Assembly (NCBI RefSeq): GCF_000237925.1 | Contig: NW_017386133.1 | Location: 1-64,000 of the forward strand | Origin: Schistosoma mansoni | Taxonomy: Eukaryota; Platyhelminthes; Trematoda; Strigeidida; Schistosomatidae | Direction: 5' to 3' | Length of the DNA stretch: 64,000 nt | Shown here: positions 37,301 through 49,191 of the stretch, one piece after another | How positions within the stretch are numbered: the first letter of the stretch is position 1 | Layout of the letters: each line of letters begins with the position of its first letter | Translations under genes and position numbers: made by a program | The notes under the pieces: model-generated | What the model was told of the DNA's origin: nothing | Database searches by the model: none | What the model saw: the letters and a program-made list of their open reading frames with translations, nothing else

Positions 37301-39505
37301 ATAATAAAAACTAATGTCAGTGAGTTGACTCTGGTTGTGTATTTTGATGTTTGAAAAATGTTGATAGTAAATAGATAATTTGAAATAGTCTGCTAACGTT
37401 TAAACATGTGATGAGTTAATACTGCGCTGCCCTGTTTTGGTATCTAAGCTATCAAGAAGGTTGAGCAGTAAACTCTATGATTTAGCTCTTCTGACCTCCA
37501 TGCCAATTCTTTTGACATTGAATATTTAGTTGAGGCTTAACTATCTTTTGCACATTGATTCTTCATGTAACATAGCAATTGGTATCCTGATAAAGTGAGA
37601 GTTCTCTTGTTAAACGTCCAACCATTAATTTAATATGACTACCTGAATGAATTCTTGTCTCTCAGTTAATGAGCTTTTAACCTTACAACGAACCGTAGCG
37701 AGAAACAAATATGATGTATATGGTTTGTTTTATTATCGCATTGTCTGTATGTGTTATGTTTGTAGAATCCATTTACTCCAGCTAAATATTACAGTATTGA
37801 TCGTGTGTTTCGAAATGAAAATCTGGACGCCACTCATTTGGCAGAATTCCATCAAGTTGAAGGTCTAGTTGCTGACTTTGGTCTTAGCTTAGGCCATTTA
37901 AAAAGTGTAATTCGAACTTTCTTTTCAAAGTTGGGACTTACGCAACTGAGATTCAAACCAGCGTATAATCCATATACTGAACCGAGTATGGAAATTTTTA
38001 GTTNNNNNNNNNNNNNNNNNNNNNNNNNNNNNNNNNNNNNNNNNNNNNNNNNNNNNNNNNNNNNNNNNNNNNNNNNNNNNNNNNNNNNNNNNNNNNNNNN
38101 NNNNNNNNNNNNNNNNNNNNNNNNNNNNNNNNNNNNNNNNNNNNNNNNNNNNNNNNNNNNNNNNNNNNNNNNNNNNNNNNNNNNNNNNNNNNNNNNNNNN
38201 NNNTGACTTCTTGTAATATAGAAACCCTCGCTTTCCAGAGAGTTAATAGTTAGTTCTAAACTCAGCTACACTTGATATTTGATTGGGATACTTGTCCTAC
38301 TTGCCAGAAATATTCTGTGATCTAACAAGGTGGCTTGAATTTCGGCCACTGGGTCTCAGGTCCTAACGTTGTTTGTCTAGTGCGATGACTGCAGTGAGAT
38401 GAGATCCCTTTTAACCACACACGAAACATGGTTTCTCGATGGACAGATGAAATTTTGCATGCGTGTCTCTGAAACGCAGTTCACAACAGTAGCAAGATTT
38501 CCCAAACATGTCGTTCGGTATGCACCTACGTGTCTAGGTACGAGCATTAAGCTTGAACGACACCCGTGTCTTAAATTCAAGTGACAATGTGTTGAATTCT
38601 GATACGTCTTTCAAAAATCAGCTATCTGAGCAAGTTCAAATTTCTCTAAACTGACTAAAATTTCAACAATGACAAGAGGTAGTTGAGTTGCGCAAACATT
38701 GAAAGTAAAAATAAAAATGGTTATAAATCACATGAAAACAAAAATATACTTATTACTAAAATAGTACACAGATGTGCATTAATATAAAGTAAATTTCGTT
38801 GTGAACAAAGTAACTCGAGTTTATGAGCTTCAGTCTGAAGGATGAATAATTCATATTCGCCATTTGTAATTTCTATGGTTGATGCGAGGCCTCTGACATA
38901 CTGCTGAGCCCGTAGAGTAAAGTAGGTAATTTTCTCTAATAATATGTCGAACGATTGGTCTGGAGGGTTTAGTTCATAATGCTACGGTAAAGCAACAATA
39001 TGAGGAAATGCACTTCCAAGTTCATTCATATACACCTTTTCATCCCACTCGTCTTGACACTCCTGGCTTTCATAAAGGTATCAAGTATCACCTCCACATG
39101 AAATAATACAAAAAAAATAGTGAGCGAGAATCGCACTTCAAATAACCCACCGATTATGTCAAAACTGTGAGTATATTTTGCTGGTGAGTACGACTCAAAA
39201 ATAAACCATATTACTTGATATCCGACAGACTGCCTCCAACTAACTGACAAACTATTTTAGATCGTCTTTGCCACATTCACGTTAGTCTTCCATTATCATT
39301 AATTTTGTTTTGTTACAAAATATATCAAATTTAACCCTCACAAACCTTTTCATGTGGTTCTGCATTATTTTCTACCACTCTGTTTTTGTTACTTAGTCCA
39401 ACTATGATTCGATATGGTTATAAAAATATTCGTGATTTAATTGGTCCAAAAATTGATCTCAATATGATATACAAGGCACCGTTGTGTCGAATGTACAAGT
39501 GTTAG
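28353..39505 (+). CDS. FARSA: Phenylalanyl-tRNA synthetase alpha subunit, 11 exons (gap in exons 9-10)
   Basis: This is the class II synthetase catalytic subunit that charges tRNA-Phe in the cytosol as an alpha2-beta2 tetramer with FARSB. Exons: 28353-28487, 28528-28665, 28700-28801, 28836-28951, 28992-29084, 32836-32964, 35764-35879, 36733-36926, 37766-38003 (cut by Ns), exon 10 inside the gap, 39397-39505. Phases fit throughout. With exon 10 as seen in the left arm the gene has 497 codons, close to the animal length of about 508. Residues 1-91 form the winged-helix N-terminus ([20 protein letters not shown]). [14 protein letters not shown] is at about 213-226. Motif 2 (FRNE 356-359, EFHQVEG) and motif 3 (GLSLERPTM, about 458-465) are present. 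Introns 1-4 are 34-40 bp. Introns 5 and 6 are 3.75 and 2.8 kb and hold LINEs. An AATAAA follows at 39557-39562. Confidence 0.95.
29265..29555 (+). mobile_element. Degenerate Sm-alpha-like SINE in FARSA intron 5
   Basis: A tRNA-like A box region (CAGTAGATAAGTGG near 29387) and a B box (GAGTTCGAGTC near 29431) precede a decayed hammerhead. The core reads TTAGTGA where CTGANGA is needed, and TGAA where GAAA is needed, so it cannot cleave. Sequence at 29265-29360 matches the element's 3' segment in reverse orientation (compare 55.74-55.86 kb), so two partial copies are joined. Confidence 0.65.
29975..30090 (+). mobile_element. Short LINE RT fragment
   Basis: Translation [20 protein letters not shown] followed by IALNRQ matches [23 protein letters not shown] of the LINE at 31.55 kb, with YADD changed to YVDD. 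It is only about 110 bases long. It lies in FARSA intron 5 upstream of the long LINE. Confidence 0.65.
30865..32576 (+). mobile_element. 5'-truncated LINE inserted in FARSA intron 5
   Basis: One continuous reading frame runs from about 30870 to 32407 with a single in-frame TGA at 31697-31699 (where Trp is likely). RT motifs in order: [77 protein letters not shown] and [11 protein letters not shown] (YADD near 31565). The post-RT module FVYLGSYIS ... [12 protein letters not shown] ... [12 protein letters not shown] follows. The 3' UTR ends TTTGTACCAATATATATGTG and an AAATAAAT-type tail at about 32576. The endonuclease is missing. It is sense to FARSA but spliced out with the intron. The clade (schistosome SR/Perere type, probably RTE-related) is not certain. 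Confidence 0.9.
33595..34367 (+). pseudogene. LINE RT fragment cut at the inverted-repeat junction
   Basis: Frames give [16 protein letters not shown] (about 33670), [11 protein letters not shown] (about 33808), [13 protein letters not shown] (about 33910), [13 protein letters not shown], then a broken [14 protein letters not shown] (34283-34320). It stops abruptly at 34368, where the right arm begins. It is diverged from the 31 kb copy and has stops and frame changes. It lies in FARSA intron 6. Confidence 0.75.
38004..38203. other. Assembly gap (200 Ns)
   Basis: There are exactly 200 Ns, probably a placeholder length. The colinear left arm shows that 1449 bases (20756-22204) belong here: the end of FARSA exon 9, intron 9, exon 10 and most of intron 10. 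Confidence 0.95.
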
Positions 39506-41390
39506 TGCCTAGTTTCGTACCATTTATAATAGCGGTAAGTTGTTTGTGGAAGTGCTAATAAATAATTCAGCCACTCAAAATGTGTCACGGATGACCTTGG
39601 TAGATTTATATCTAAATGTCTGTAACTTATAAACGATTAGAAACATAACTATAAGTAACTGATCACTAACCACAACAATGCTGCAAAATAATTGTTTTGT
39701 AATGATGTAAGGTATTTCAATTGAAAACAACTAAATTTCACATTTCCTCTCCTCATTTCGTATAAACATCTGTAAACTGTGGAGTCAACTGAGTTAAGAG
39801 TAAGGTCAGGCGTACACCGCCTACATTTGGAGGTGATTACTCCGTCCCGCTAACTAACTAAAATAAGAAACTAGACCAGAAACTATGTTCTTTACGTCCA
39901 GATTTTAAGTGGACTGTGGTGATGAAATCAGTTGATGTTACGAATGTCTCTGCAGAGACTTGGTTTAATAACAAGATAATTACTAGCTAATATTAAACGA
40001 AATTTAGATGAACATTAACATTAGCTAAGTGCAGGTTTGCATCATTTTGAAGCGTTTAGTGTCTCTCAAACAGCAAACAAGTGTTTTTTTTGAAGATTTG
40101 TAGTTGGACAAGTCTTATTTATTGCAGACTAATTATCGAGTCGTTCATTTTGGTAGTCAGTATTTTTATGTACAACGTAATTGTTCCTCACCACTGCGAT
40201 AAATGTTTTGGTCATACATTGGTGGAAGCACAATGATATATAATCAATGATAACCTTAGTTCATAGAAATATCAAGGCATAATAAGTTCATAAGTGGATG
40301 AATTTACGACTTTTCTGTTGGAATGTGGTATTAAAAAACCTACCAACTGACGCTGTGATCAATTGTTCATTTCGGTTAGCTTTGAAGGTCTACTTCTGTC
40401 GTTGGCCTTTATTAATTGGAAGTGACGAAACGGTACTTGTTGACCTCTAAATATCACTCATATAAGTTTTTCTCATAACTTGTCAAGCTGATTTACTATC
40501 ATGAGAATAGTTTCATAATATATTAATAATTTGCTACTTCTTGTGCTAATCAACTATTGTGATTCATTAATTCCCGTCATAATTTCCGCGAATATACGTC
40601 ACTATATGTTGAACAGACTTAGTTAACTTGCCCCACTTGAAACCGACTGTACCAAAAGCACTAATTTTATCCTATTGGGACATGAACCTCATGTATATTT
40701 GCGTATTGACATGTTTCAACTAGTTACTTTAATTAAATGTGCATTTTGTCATTAATGTTAGCAACCGGCAAACAAATACATGAACCTGCTATCCAGTGGT
40801 CTAGGTCTTTCTCCATTTCGCCCATGAAATCCAAGAGATCTCGATTTCATGACAATTTGACGGTTAACTCCGACTAGTTTCTTATATACAGTTGTTTTCT
40901 AGACTATTACTGACAATGATTTGCCTTGATGTTGTTTAGACTATTGACTCAGTACAAGTTTAAACCTGCTGATGTTTTGCCAATTAGTTAGTACTATCAT
41001 CTTTGACTCCTTGGTTGCTGAATACCAACAAGTCATCCTCTTTTAATTCCAGGTAATGGCGAATTTTGTTCGGGAGATTTCCTGGAATGACCAGGGAAGA
41101 TTGGACTCAGTGAACAGCCCCTATGTCTGCAAAACCCTTGAAACCCGGCAAAATACATTTAAAAAAAGTAACAGACCAACTAGGGGAAGCGTCTTTAGCT
41201 GAAGCAACATTAAAAGACTCTTAATATGATGAGATTTGATGGCAAAACAACGGAATTTTGGAAACGCGGCATTTTACGCGATTTAAACTGCTTAAGTACA
41301 TTTAACTATCTTCAGCCTTCTCTGCACTATGTGTGGAGATTACACTTAGTGTATAAATTTGTGAAGGTGTGACCTAATGGTATGAGTGGT
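39506..41390. other. FARSA 3' flank, no further gene
   Basis: After the stop there is an AATAAA at 39557-39562 (52 bases downstream). The rest, to the BEL relic, is AT-rich and mirrors 17561-19400. Confidence 0.45.
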
Positions 41391-41397
41391 GGACTTC

Positions 41398-42534
41398 CAA
41401 CAGGTGTTGAGTGTTTTACTCATGACCGGCCTTCAGACAGACATTACACAACTTATTTGGTACAAACTCCATCCTCTCATTTATATACTTATCTCTAAAC
41501 CTTCCACATTGATCTAAGGAATGGCTTTCGGTACTTAGTAAACATGACAACCCAAGAGTACTTGGTTTGACGTGTGGAGGAACATCATACCCGCCTGAGC
41601 TAGCAAACGACACTCACCTTATACTCTGAGTCACAGTTTCTTTTAGTAGCAACAACGAACTGCCTTTGGTTGCGATTAGAGAGATCCCCATTGACCACTA
41701 ATCTTTATCTGGTGTTAGCAATATCCGACCGCTCTTTCACAGGCTTTCAAAGGTCCTTGAGTAAAAGCTCTCAATCACCCCTAAAAATTTGACATGCCAC
41801 TTTCAATCGTTCTCTTTGCAAGTGTAGTGGGAGTTTCAAAAGCTTAGTCTCAGTGGTCTTTGAAGAATTCTTCCGCCTTAGCGTTAGCTCACAAGTCTGA
41901 ATCTCATGAGACAGCCTTTTTAAATTACCTGGATCAGTATCCTTAATAGCAGGGATGTTCAGCCTCTTGTCAATAAATGCGTGAACTGCGATGTGCTTCT
42001 GACCGAAAGCTTCCTCGAGAAGCGCGAACGCTTTGCAATAGCCTCCTTCTGGTTCGAGCAAGGCATAATGAACAATAGTAGCCTTAGCTTCACCATCACA
42101 ATACTGAACCAAATAGTTTGACCTAAATCGGAATCCAACGCTGTCATCTAAGTATTCTTCGAAATTCCGTATGAAACTCCAATAGTTCATGGGGTTACCA
42201 TCAAACCTTATGATCTCTCTGTTTGGTAGGTCTAAAGTTTTAGATGTCCAGTTTTTTCCAGGAGGGATACTAACTCCACATGAGGCAAATATAGACTCGT
42301 ACGACAGCACCTTGTCAGCCACAGCTTGACTATAATGTTTTCTTCCTCTTTGACGTAACCTATCCTACTCATTTCTTTTTCTGTCTGAGCTAAGCGTACT
42401 TCGGCTAATTCTAACTCTAACAAGGGATTTATTCGGTGGCCGTTTCCTTCTAACTGGCCATCAGTATGAGTTTCTAGATAGTAGGGAGACAAGTCAGGAA
42501 TCTGATCAGCTTTATGATTCTTCTGTGTAAACAT
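41398..42534 (-). pseudogene. BEL/Pao-type gag relic (right arm)
   Basis: Exact mirror of 16425-17560: Gag frames 42534-42232 and 42322-41771, and a zinc-knuckle-like frame at 41613-41416. Translations are identical to those of the left arm. It therefore reflects the large duplication and not an independent insertion. Confidence 0.7.
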
Positions 42535-44075
42535 TCAGCAGTACTCAATGTATGAATTTTTGATGAGATACTGGTCGAAACATTGTATGATTTAAATTGT
42601 CCTGTAGGTGTTCTACCGGTAATGTAAACGCGACACTGACGACCCAGAGTCTATGTGAAAGCTATAATCAAAACTAGGGCAACGTGGCTTTAAACTTTAT
42701 CTGCTTCTGAACGTAAAAGGCAATTCGATTGGTGCAATAATTAAAGGAATTATAGTCAATAAGTGAAACGCCCGAAAGTTACGACCAGTATTGGGTGTCT
42801 GATCGAAATGAATAAAAAGTATGAGTTGCAGTCACACAGATAGGTCACATGCAACAGGGATGGTCTACAGACACAGTAGACCAGGTTAACGTGGTGGATG
42901 TTTAAGCAGCGACTTGATTGGTTAGTTATGGATATAACTAACACCATTTATCCTGTGTTGTTGAAGCATCCAAGTTTAATTTTTACTGATTCTTTTGTTA
43001 GGGATAATATAAATCAGAAATTACTTGGAATGTTTTAAAAATCTCGAAGTAAACAGTCTGTTTCTGTTAAGCGAGAAGTTTTACATAGCTTTAGCTAACA
43101 TCTTATTCCGAACGCCTTGTCACCATACCTAAATGACTATTCCTCCTGGTTGCACTGTCACTACATCTTCCAGTTAATTGATTAAGTTGCTTGATTCATG
43201 ACTGACTGAACTATGGTGTAAAATAGGATAGTAGGTCCCATACAAATGAAACAGATGATAATGTCACATATAAAATACCCTGTGAGAACTTCCATTTTTC
43301 ACAATATTGAAATTAAATTGATCGGATGTGAATCCTTCTGTTGTTTACATTAGCTATATTGTATTAACTTTCCTTCATGTTTTCTCTATTTTAGAGTTTC
43401 ACTCCAGTGATATTTAATTTTTGGCATCAGTTGTTTTTGCAAACTTGGAAATTATTTTTACATATGTCTGTAAATGTACATTACTGTATGTACCACTGAA
43501 TATCTTCGATAAAATTATAGACAGTCAATTGTTTTCAACTTGGAAGTTTGCTTGTCTGTTTTGTAATTTCAACTGTGATGATGTAAAAATTGTATCTTGA
43601 GTCAATAACTACTAGTTCAAACGGACGATAGGTTCAAGCTGAACTCTGCCTTAGACCTCAATCTGAGCACCGGATTATTATCTTTGCGATTCTTGTACAT
43701 CTTAGTACATGAACCATGTAGATCGTTATTACAGGCTACATGTACATTAGTCGGCAACCTACTGATGGTGTATTTGACCAGTACCTACAATTTTTTCAAG
43801 CTCTGTCATGATTATCAGTATCACAGAATGTCGGTGTCTACCAGTACTGAAAAGTGTAATGGGTAGTTAGATTATTAATTGAGTCTTCCAATCGCATGTC
43901 AGAACCAAACGAACTGTGTTAAGTCCTATCTCATTTAATGAGTCGATTGTGTGCGCAAAGCCTTTGTAAGGTACTGTTCGCCTGATGAAGTCTCAATCCG
44001 TTGTTGCGTTATTTTCAGTGCTGAAAATAAGGAGTCGTGAAAGACAGGGACACCAGTCCCATACAACTTTTATCC
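42535..44075. other. Right-arm stretch without recognised gene
   Basis: Mirror of 14885-16424. AT-rich, nothing recognised. Confidence 0.4.
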
Positions 44076-44078
44076 ATG

Positions 44079-44340
44079 CTAAATACTTCGACACCAATTC
44101 ATAAAGTAGCCATGCTTTTCTCTAATGCAACCAGCTCTAGCCGCAGTAGATAGTTCACCATACGCATTTCTTCGGAACGACATTTGTCGAAGCTGCCGAA
44201 CTCGGTGTTCGAAAGTGGTGACACTGGTTAAATTGTCGCCGCTATACGCCAACACCCGTTGACCAACTTCGTCATTACACAAATAGCGCTGCAACTGAAA
44301 GCCAACCACGGCGATGTCAAACATACTAAGTCTAAGTTCC
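44079..44340 (-). pseudogene. LINE C-terminal relic at outer edge of right arm
   Basis: On the minus strand: VVGFQLQRYLCNDEVGQRVL, then FRRNAYGELS, then MNWCRSI, stop at 44079. This is the partner of the relic at 14640-14877, with a Cys-to-Tyr and silent differences. Upstream of about 44330 the sequence no longer matches the left side. Confidence 0.65.
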
Positions 44341-45420
44341 ATATCTGTTTTCGGTGGAGTATCTGCAGGAGGCTGAAAAAGGTGTAAGAAAAAGGAAGGA
44401 CGAAAAGCAGAGCACACAATATTCATGGAGGAATAGTTAAGGTATAACCATCTAGTCTATTTGTCCGTTACTGAAGTACTTATTAGATAAGAACATACTG
44501 ATGTGTTGAAGAAAAATAAGTGTGGGCAAGGTATGAGTGGATAAAGAACTGTATAAATGAGGGTAGTTCAGAAGGAAGTATGGAATCGTGTGATTATAAA
44601 ATAAAGTGCTGAAAACAGTATTCTGATACAAATGACTGTCTCCCTTTACTTTGGAAGCTGTTTGAACTCTCTTTTTTTGTTTTTAGGTTTTATAGGGTAT
44701 TGAGTGGGCTTCGTTTTTAGCCAATTGTCTAGTTTGCTTGTATTAGGATTACTCGTTAGGAAGTGGAACCAATTCAGCTTCTTTTTTAAACATGATTCAA
44801 AGTGGTATTTTGCATGAATAATTTCGCATCAATACCGTTGGTTCTTGACATCCCACTAGACATAAGGAGCCGTAATTAATATGTTCTGCCCCACAGACAC
44901 GGGTGGATTGAAGTTATCTCCCCACCATCATGTTTGCTGGTCATTGACGACACCCTCCCTCCTTTTATGATGTTAGGCTCTCTTACGTTTGTGGTCGGTA
45001 GGAATATTGCTTTTATCAAGGACCATATTTGGAATACACTGTCTCTACAAGTTCCATGTTACAAGCAAATCAAATGGTAATAGCATTTGTATTATGGGTT
45101 AGATATCCATTTAATATATCGTACTGCTATGATGATAACTAATGGTAAAGGTTAGAAGAGACAAGTCAGATTATATGTGGTTGAGAGATGGTAAGGGCTA
45201 ATAGCAAACCAGAGGATATGAAAGAAAATATTGTAAAATTTTCAGGGTAAGAAAAATAAAACATTGAACAATTCACAAGAATTTAGGACATATGAGCTTC
45301 TTTTGATCGGCCTTAGTTGGTCAACATCCATAAGATTAGTGAGTTATCTGTCTACTTGTAATAAGAAAAATAAAAGGACATGACATTTAGGAAGAATAAT
45401 TTGGTTTTAACCATTAGAGA
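44341..45420. other. Outside the right arm; no recognised feature
   Basis: AT-rich flank with no domain or repeat identified. Confidence 0.35.
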
Positions 45421-45423
45421 GAT

Positions 45424-46118
45424 TCAGAAACTGAAAATGAGGGTTAGGAGCGGAAGGCCATGGTTAATGATCAATAAATAGTGGGGAAGGATAAAGCATG
45501 TTTTCCTTAGTTTTGCTATATTCATACTAACGACAATGGAGTTCGTTATATTCTTGTTCCGTCTAGATATTGGGCGGTTCATAATAAAGTGCCTCATTGG
45601 TAGGCGGGAGTTCAAGGAATAGTTGGTGAAGTTCTTTAGAGTTTAGTAAGAGGGTTATTAGCCTTTTAAATTTGGTAAAGGTGTCACAGTTACGGATAGG
45701 TATTGGCAACCTGTTCCACAATAAACTAAACCGAACTGTAAAAAACCTACAACGCATTTGTTTTTGGTGTTTTTCGGTAAATAGTGTATATGCATTGTTT
45801 CTTAGTCTATAGGCTGGGTCATTGATCATAGTTGGGCAGGAGGTTAGGAATGATACTACCCGGGTGCCGAAACTGAAACAGGTGGTTCTTTTGGGGGGCG
45901 CACACGGAGCCTTTGACCTAGAGGTCTGATCCACAACGCAGTGAAGCATCGTGAGGAGATGCAGTACAATGGTAGCCGGTGACCGACGATTGATTCACAC
46001 GCCATTTGTTTCCTCAGGATCCTGGAACCCATGTGCACCATTGGTTTGGAATGAGGAATTTCCAACTCCTCTAGGTGGACTCGCCGTGTCCACCAACCCG
46101 TTTAACGCGCCGGGCAAC
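45424..46118 (-). mobile_element. Chimeric retroelement: 0.5 kb family module plus LINE C-terminal tail
   Basis: On the minus strand, 46118-45856 matches the middle of the 0.5 kb family (GGTGGACACGGCGAG, GGTGCACATGGGTTCC, GATCAGACCTCTAGG blocks). Instead of the usual CACAAATC tail, the reading frame continues through a tail with FFTVRFSLLWNRLPIPIRN and then a TKFKRLITLLL segment (about 45780-45640). That resembles the WNxLP / FKxxL segment at the C-terminus of some LINE polyproteins. The 5' end of the module is cut near 46118. Confidence 0.6.
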
Positions 46119-46119
46119 T

Positions 46120-48940
46120 AAGAGTTATGTATGAATGTATTTTAGGATCAAAGATCTAGAATTTGGCAGTGGTTACTTGCATCTGGACTATTGTGATTGG
46201 TTCTTAGCTGTCACCCGTATGCTCAACTGTGACTGAAGCATGCAAGCATTCATTCACTTGAAGGAACCGAACTTGTGTTTAAATTACTGGTCCCATACAA
46301 GGTCTCCGCTAGGACGGTCAATAGTAACGTTGGGATTTGAGGTGTCCATCACTTCCTATCTTTACATAGCATATACTTGCTTAGACTACTTTCCTTTCTC
46401 TAAACTTTTACTGTGTACGACCTCTTCAGTTTTCTCACTGTTTACCCTTCGGTTTATTGAGCAGAATGAACAGTAAAAGCATTGTCACCAATACTTAGAC
46501 TAAAACTTTAAGAACGACTAGCAGGGGGATTAGTTTAGGAAAAAATAACGAGCCAGGAAGTCCTGAGAAAACCCACAACTACACTAGATAATGGACTTAA
46601 GTGTGCTGCGTACGACTTGGTTTACTTGGCTCAATTACTCAAACCTAGTCTCCAACTAGACGCTGAGGACTACACCACAACATATATTCTCACTCCTGGA
46701 ATGATTAGTAAGGAAAATATTAAGAGGAAAAGACATCCTCAGTTCTCGGTGGCGTGCAGCTTACTCAGGAGTACAGACAACAATGGTTATTGCTGCGTAT
46801 GTTTCTCTATTTAAAGCCGGGAGATCAGAATAAGGATGTATTTTCTGTAGTATATGGGTCTGCCGTTGGTTTGAAATTGCAGGACATAAATAAAAATGCA
46901 GGTTTGAATTTCATCTGCCCATTGTTCTGATACATATGCAAACGGCGCAGAAACAATGCACGAAGCAAATCGAGAAGGGAGAAGCATAGGCGCTCATCAC
47001 ATTACTCGACCCCCCCCCCAGCACAGCCAAAACCTCACATGAAGATCATAGTAGCCACAACCTTAGCACATACACTTTTAGCAGTAGGTGTGGTTTATTG
47101 GGGTTAGGAAGGAAATCAGCAACATCTGAGGGCAGCTTGCCAGAAAGTAGGACAGCCTCTGATTAGGAACAGAGGAGGCATATATTATGTGATTCCTAGA
47201 CAGAGTGACATGCCTTCAAACTGTGGAGCCAGTTATCGTAGTATAAAGATGTCCTCTCAAGTCCCAGTTAGATATGATGGGCTGTAAGAGATGTCATCAG
47301 GAGATCACTGACGAACACCTAAGAACAACCTGAACAGTGATTCACGAGGTACCTGAGCTAGCGACTGGTATTACGTACGAAGCCCACGGACATTTTATGT
47401 AGCATCGGCATTGACTATTACGTATCATGGACCATCATACGAAGTAAATAATTATCGCATCTTTTACTTCCTCGTCCTTAAAGCCTCACAGTCATTAAGT
47501 TTGCGTGATTGAAGTCTCAACTGAAGCTCTCCAGGCCTGCTAAATTGTGAAGAGTGACATCTCGATCCGCAGCTGATGTTGTGAGGGATGACCTGGAAAA
47601 GCCAAATAGGACACAACTGAATGTAAGCTTATCTCGAACAGGAATCCATGATATAGTACACTGAGGCCACTGTTCATCGAAAGGGAGTCGATATACTGAC
47701 GAAAATCCTTCGGTATCCAGTTTACCGACCCACCTCAAACAGAAATCTTTTCATAATCCCATAACCAGTCGCTTCTGTGAAGGACCAATAGATAAAGAGA
47801 AAAATAATCAAAAGTCTTTGGAACAATATATGGAGTTAAAGGTGTAAATCAGAATATACCTGAAACAAGTGCCTTCACTTGGATATGAAGATCATAATAC
47901 TAACTGAAACATGTCTCTCCTACACTATTACTAACGAAGGAGTGAGCACTCATAACTTGACATTTCCTATGTGATAGGGTACAAAATGCAAGAGGACTGT
48001 CGATATATATTAACAAGCATATGAAAGACGTAATATCACACAGTTCTGAGTAAACCGAGATGATGGAACCGTACTGATGTTGCTTTAACGTGAACGGCAT
48101 CATCCACTTAGTTGAAGGAATCTAGCGGCTACCCACAGCTACGAATACTCCAAAGGACGAGATAATCTAGGTACCATTATAACTACCGCATCTGAAGTTC
48201 GACCCGGAATTTTTATTCGGAGACTTTAACACCGTGTCTTAATCGCAATAATCAGGTTACAGCACCTACGGAAGTACATGGTCCATGTCACGCAACTTAA
48301 CTACTATGATCATCAGCATATGAGACTAACTTATTTCCATCTCGTTTCTTATCACCATCATTCTTGCTTTTGTTCCTGAATTTTAGTCTTCTTATATTGT
48401 CTCATTTACCGACTAGTCAACCCAATCATTTAGTTAGTTCTAGAAACCATCGTCCTCCCTTGGTACTTGAATTATAATTTTATTAAACTCCACGTAGCAA
48501 GCATCCAACCAACCTTCTGTCTGGCAAGTTGATAGCTACTGATATGCAGAAAACCTACTGCCTTTAGACAAACTCATTCACTAAGATTACAAGATATGCA
48601 AACCCACAAATAACTACCATACTGACTGAGTGCAGTCAAGTCAATGAGCTACCGCCTATTAGACATTACCAAATAGCTGGAACTTTACCGAAACGAAAAG
48701 AAGCGAGCACATATAAATCGATAGATTCATATAAACTCGCCTTAAAGGTATTGGATATTGAATGAATTGATTGGTCGCTAGGATATTAAGCGACTACTCA
48801 ACTAAACTTTCCACACCCAGAATTTACTAAATTTTCATTTGTTCATCACATTATTTTCATTTCACGCTTGTACCACTACTTGTTGTGATCAATGTGATTG
48901 TTTCGTTTTCAAAGCATAAACAGCAAAACTTGGAAGTAGA
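46120..48940. other. Mostly featureless; possible LINE endonuclease trace near 48.2 kb
   Basis: No gene is recognised. There is a run of 11 Cs near 47010. Near 48195-48230 a frame reads EFLFGDFNTVS, resembling the GDFN motif of LINE endonucleases, but flanking homology is too weak to call. Small open frames at 46240, 46617, 47517 and 47900 have no recognisable domain. Confidence 0.3.
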
Positions 48941-49000
48941 CATAGCTATGCCAACCTAGCTAGGTTGGCATAACCTAGGTTATAACCTAGGTTGGTTATG
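48941..49000. repeat. Nested perfect palindromes
   Basis: 48947-48972 is a perfect 26-bp palindrome centred between 48959 and 48960 (half-site TATGCCAACCTAG). It runs into two head-to-tail copies of ATAACCTAGGTT, itself largely palindromic. The cluster lies about 220-260 bases upstream of the first recognised exon of the coiled-coil gene. Confidence 0.85.
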
Positions 49001-49191
49001 GGATTGACCACTACAGAAGTTTAGGATGTATTAACTCATTGTCAGTTACATAGCCCACATAAGTTTCTGTCAAGTAAATAGTTTATTCAAAGTTACTGTT
49101 ATGATATTTAACTGACAAAATTAAATGACATTTTCCCTGCTCATAAGAAGTGCATATCATTTCTACATAACAACAATTGGTCTTATTTCAG

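Larger units (their letters stand above)
34368..44329. repeat. Right arm of the large inverted duplication
   Basis: This arm is the reverse complement of 14630-25840, apart from the unsequenced block at 38004-38203. Pairing is colinear with sum 60208 before the gap and 58959 after it. The few substitutions I found (for example Cys/Tyr at 44162, and three more within 44270-44329) lie close to the outer edge. It contains FARSA exons 7-11 and a BEL gag relic on the minus strand. Confidence 0.93.

Noticed and set aside
43981-44010. CTGATGAAGTC as a hammerhead core (mirrored in the left arm)
   Set aside because: No GAAA after a stem II and no cleavage triplet in a matching stem I.
14630-44329. 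Missed-adapter long-read palindrome as the full explanation
   Set aside because: A missed adapter folds back at a point without a large unique spacer. Here 8.5 kb of unique sequence separates the arms. Other assembly errors remain possible.
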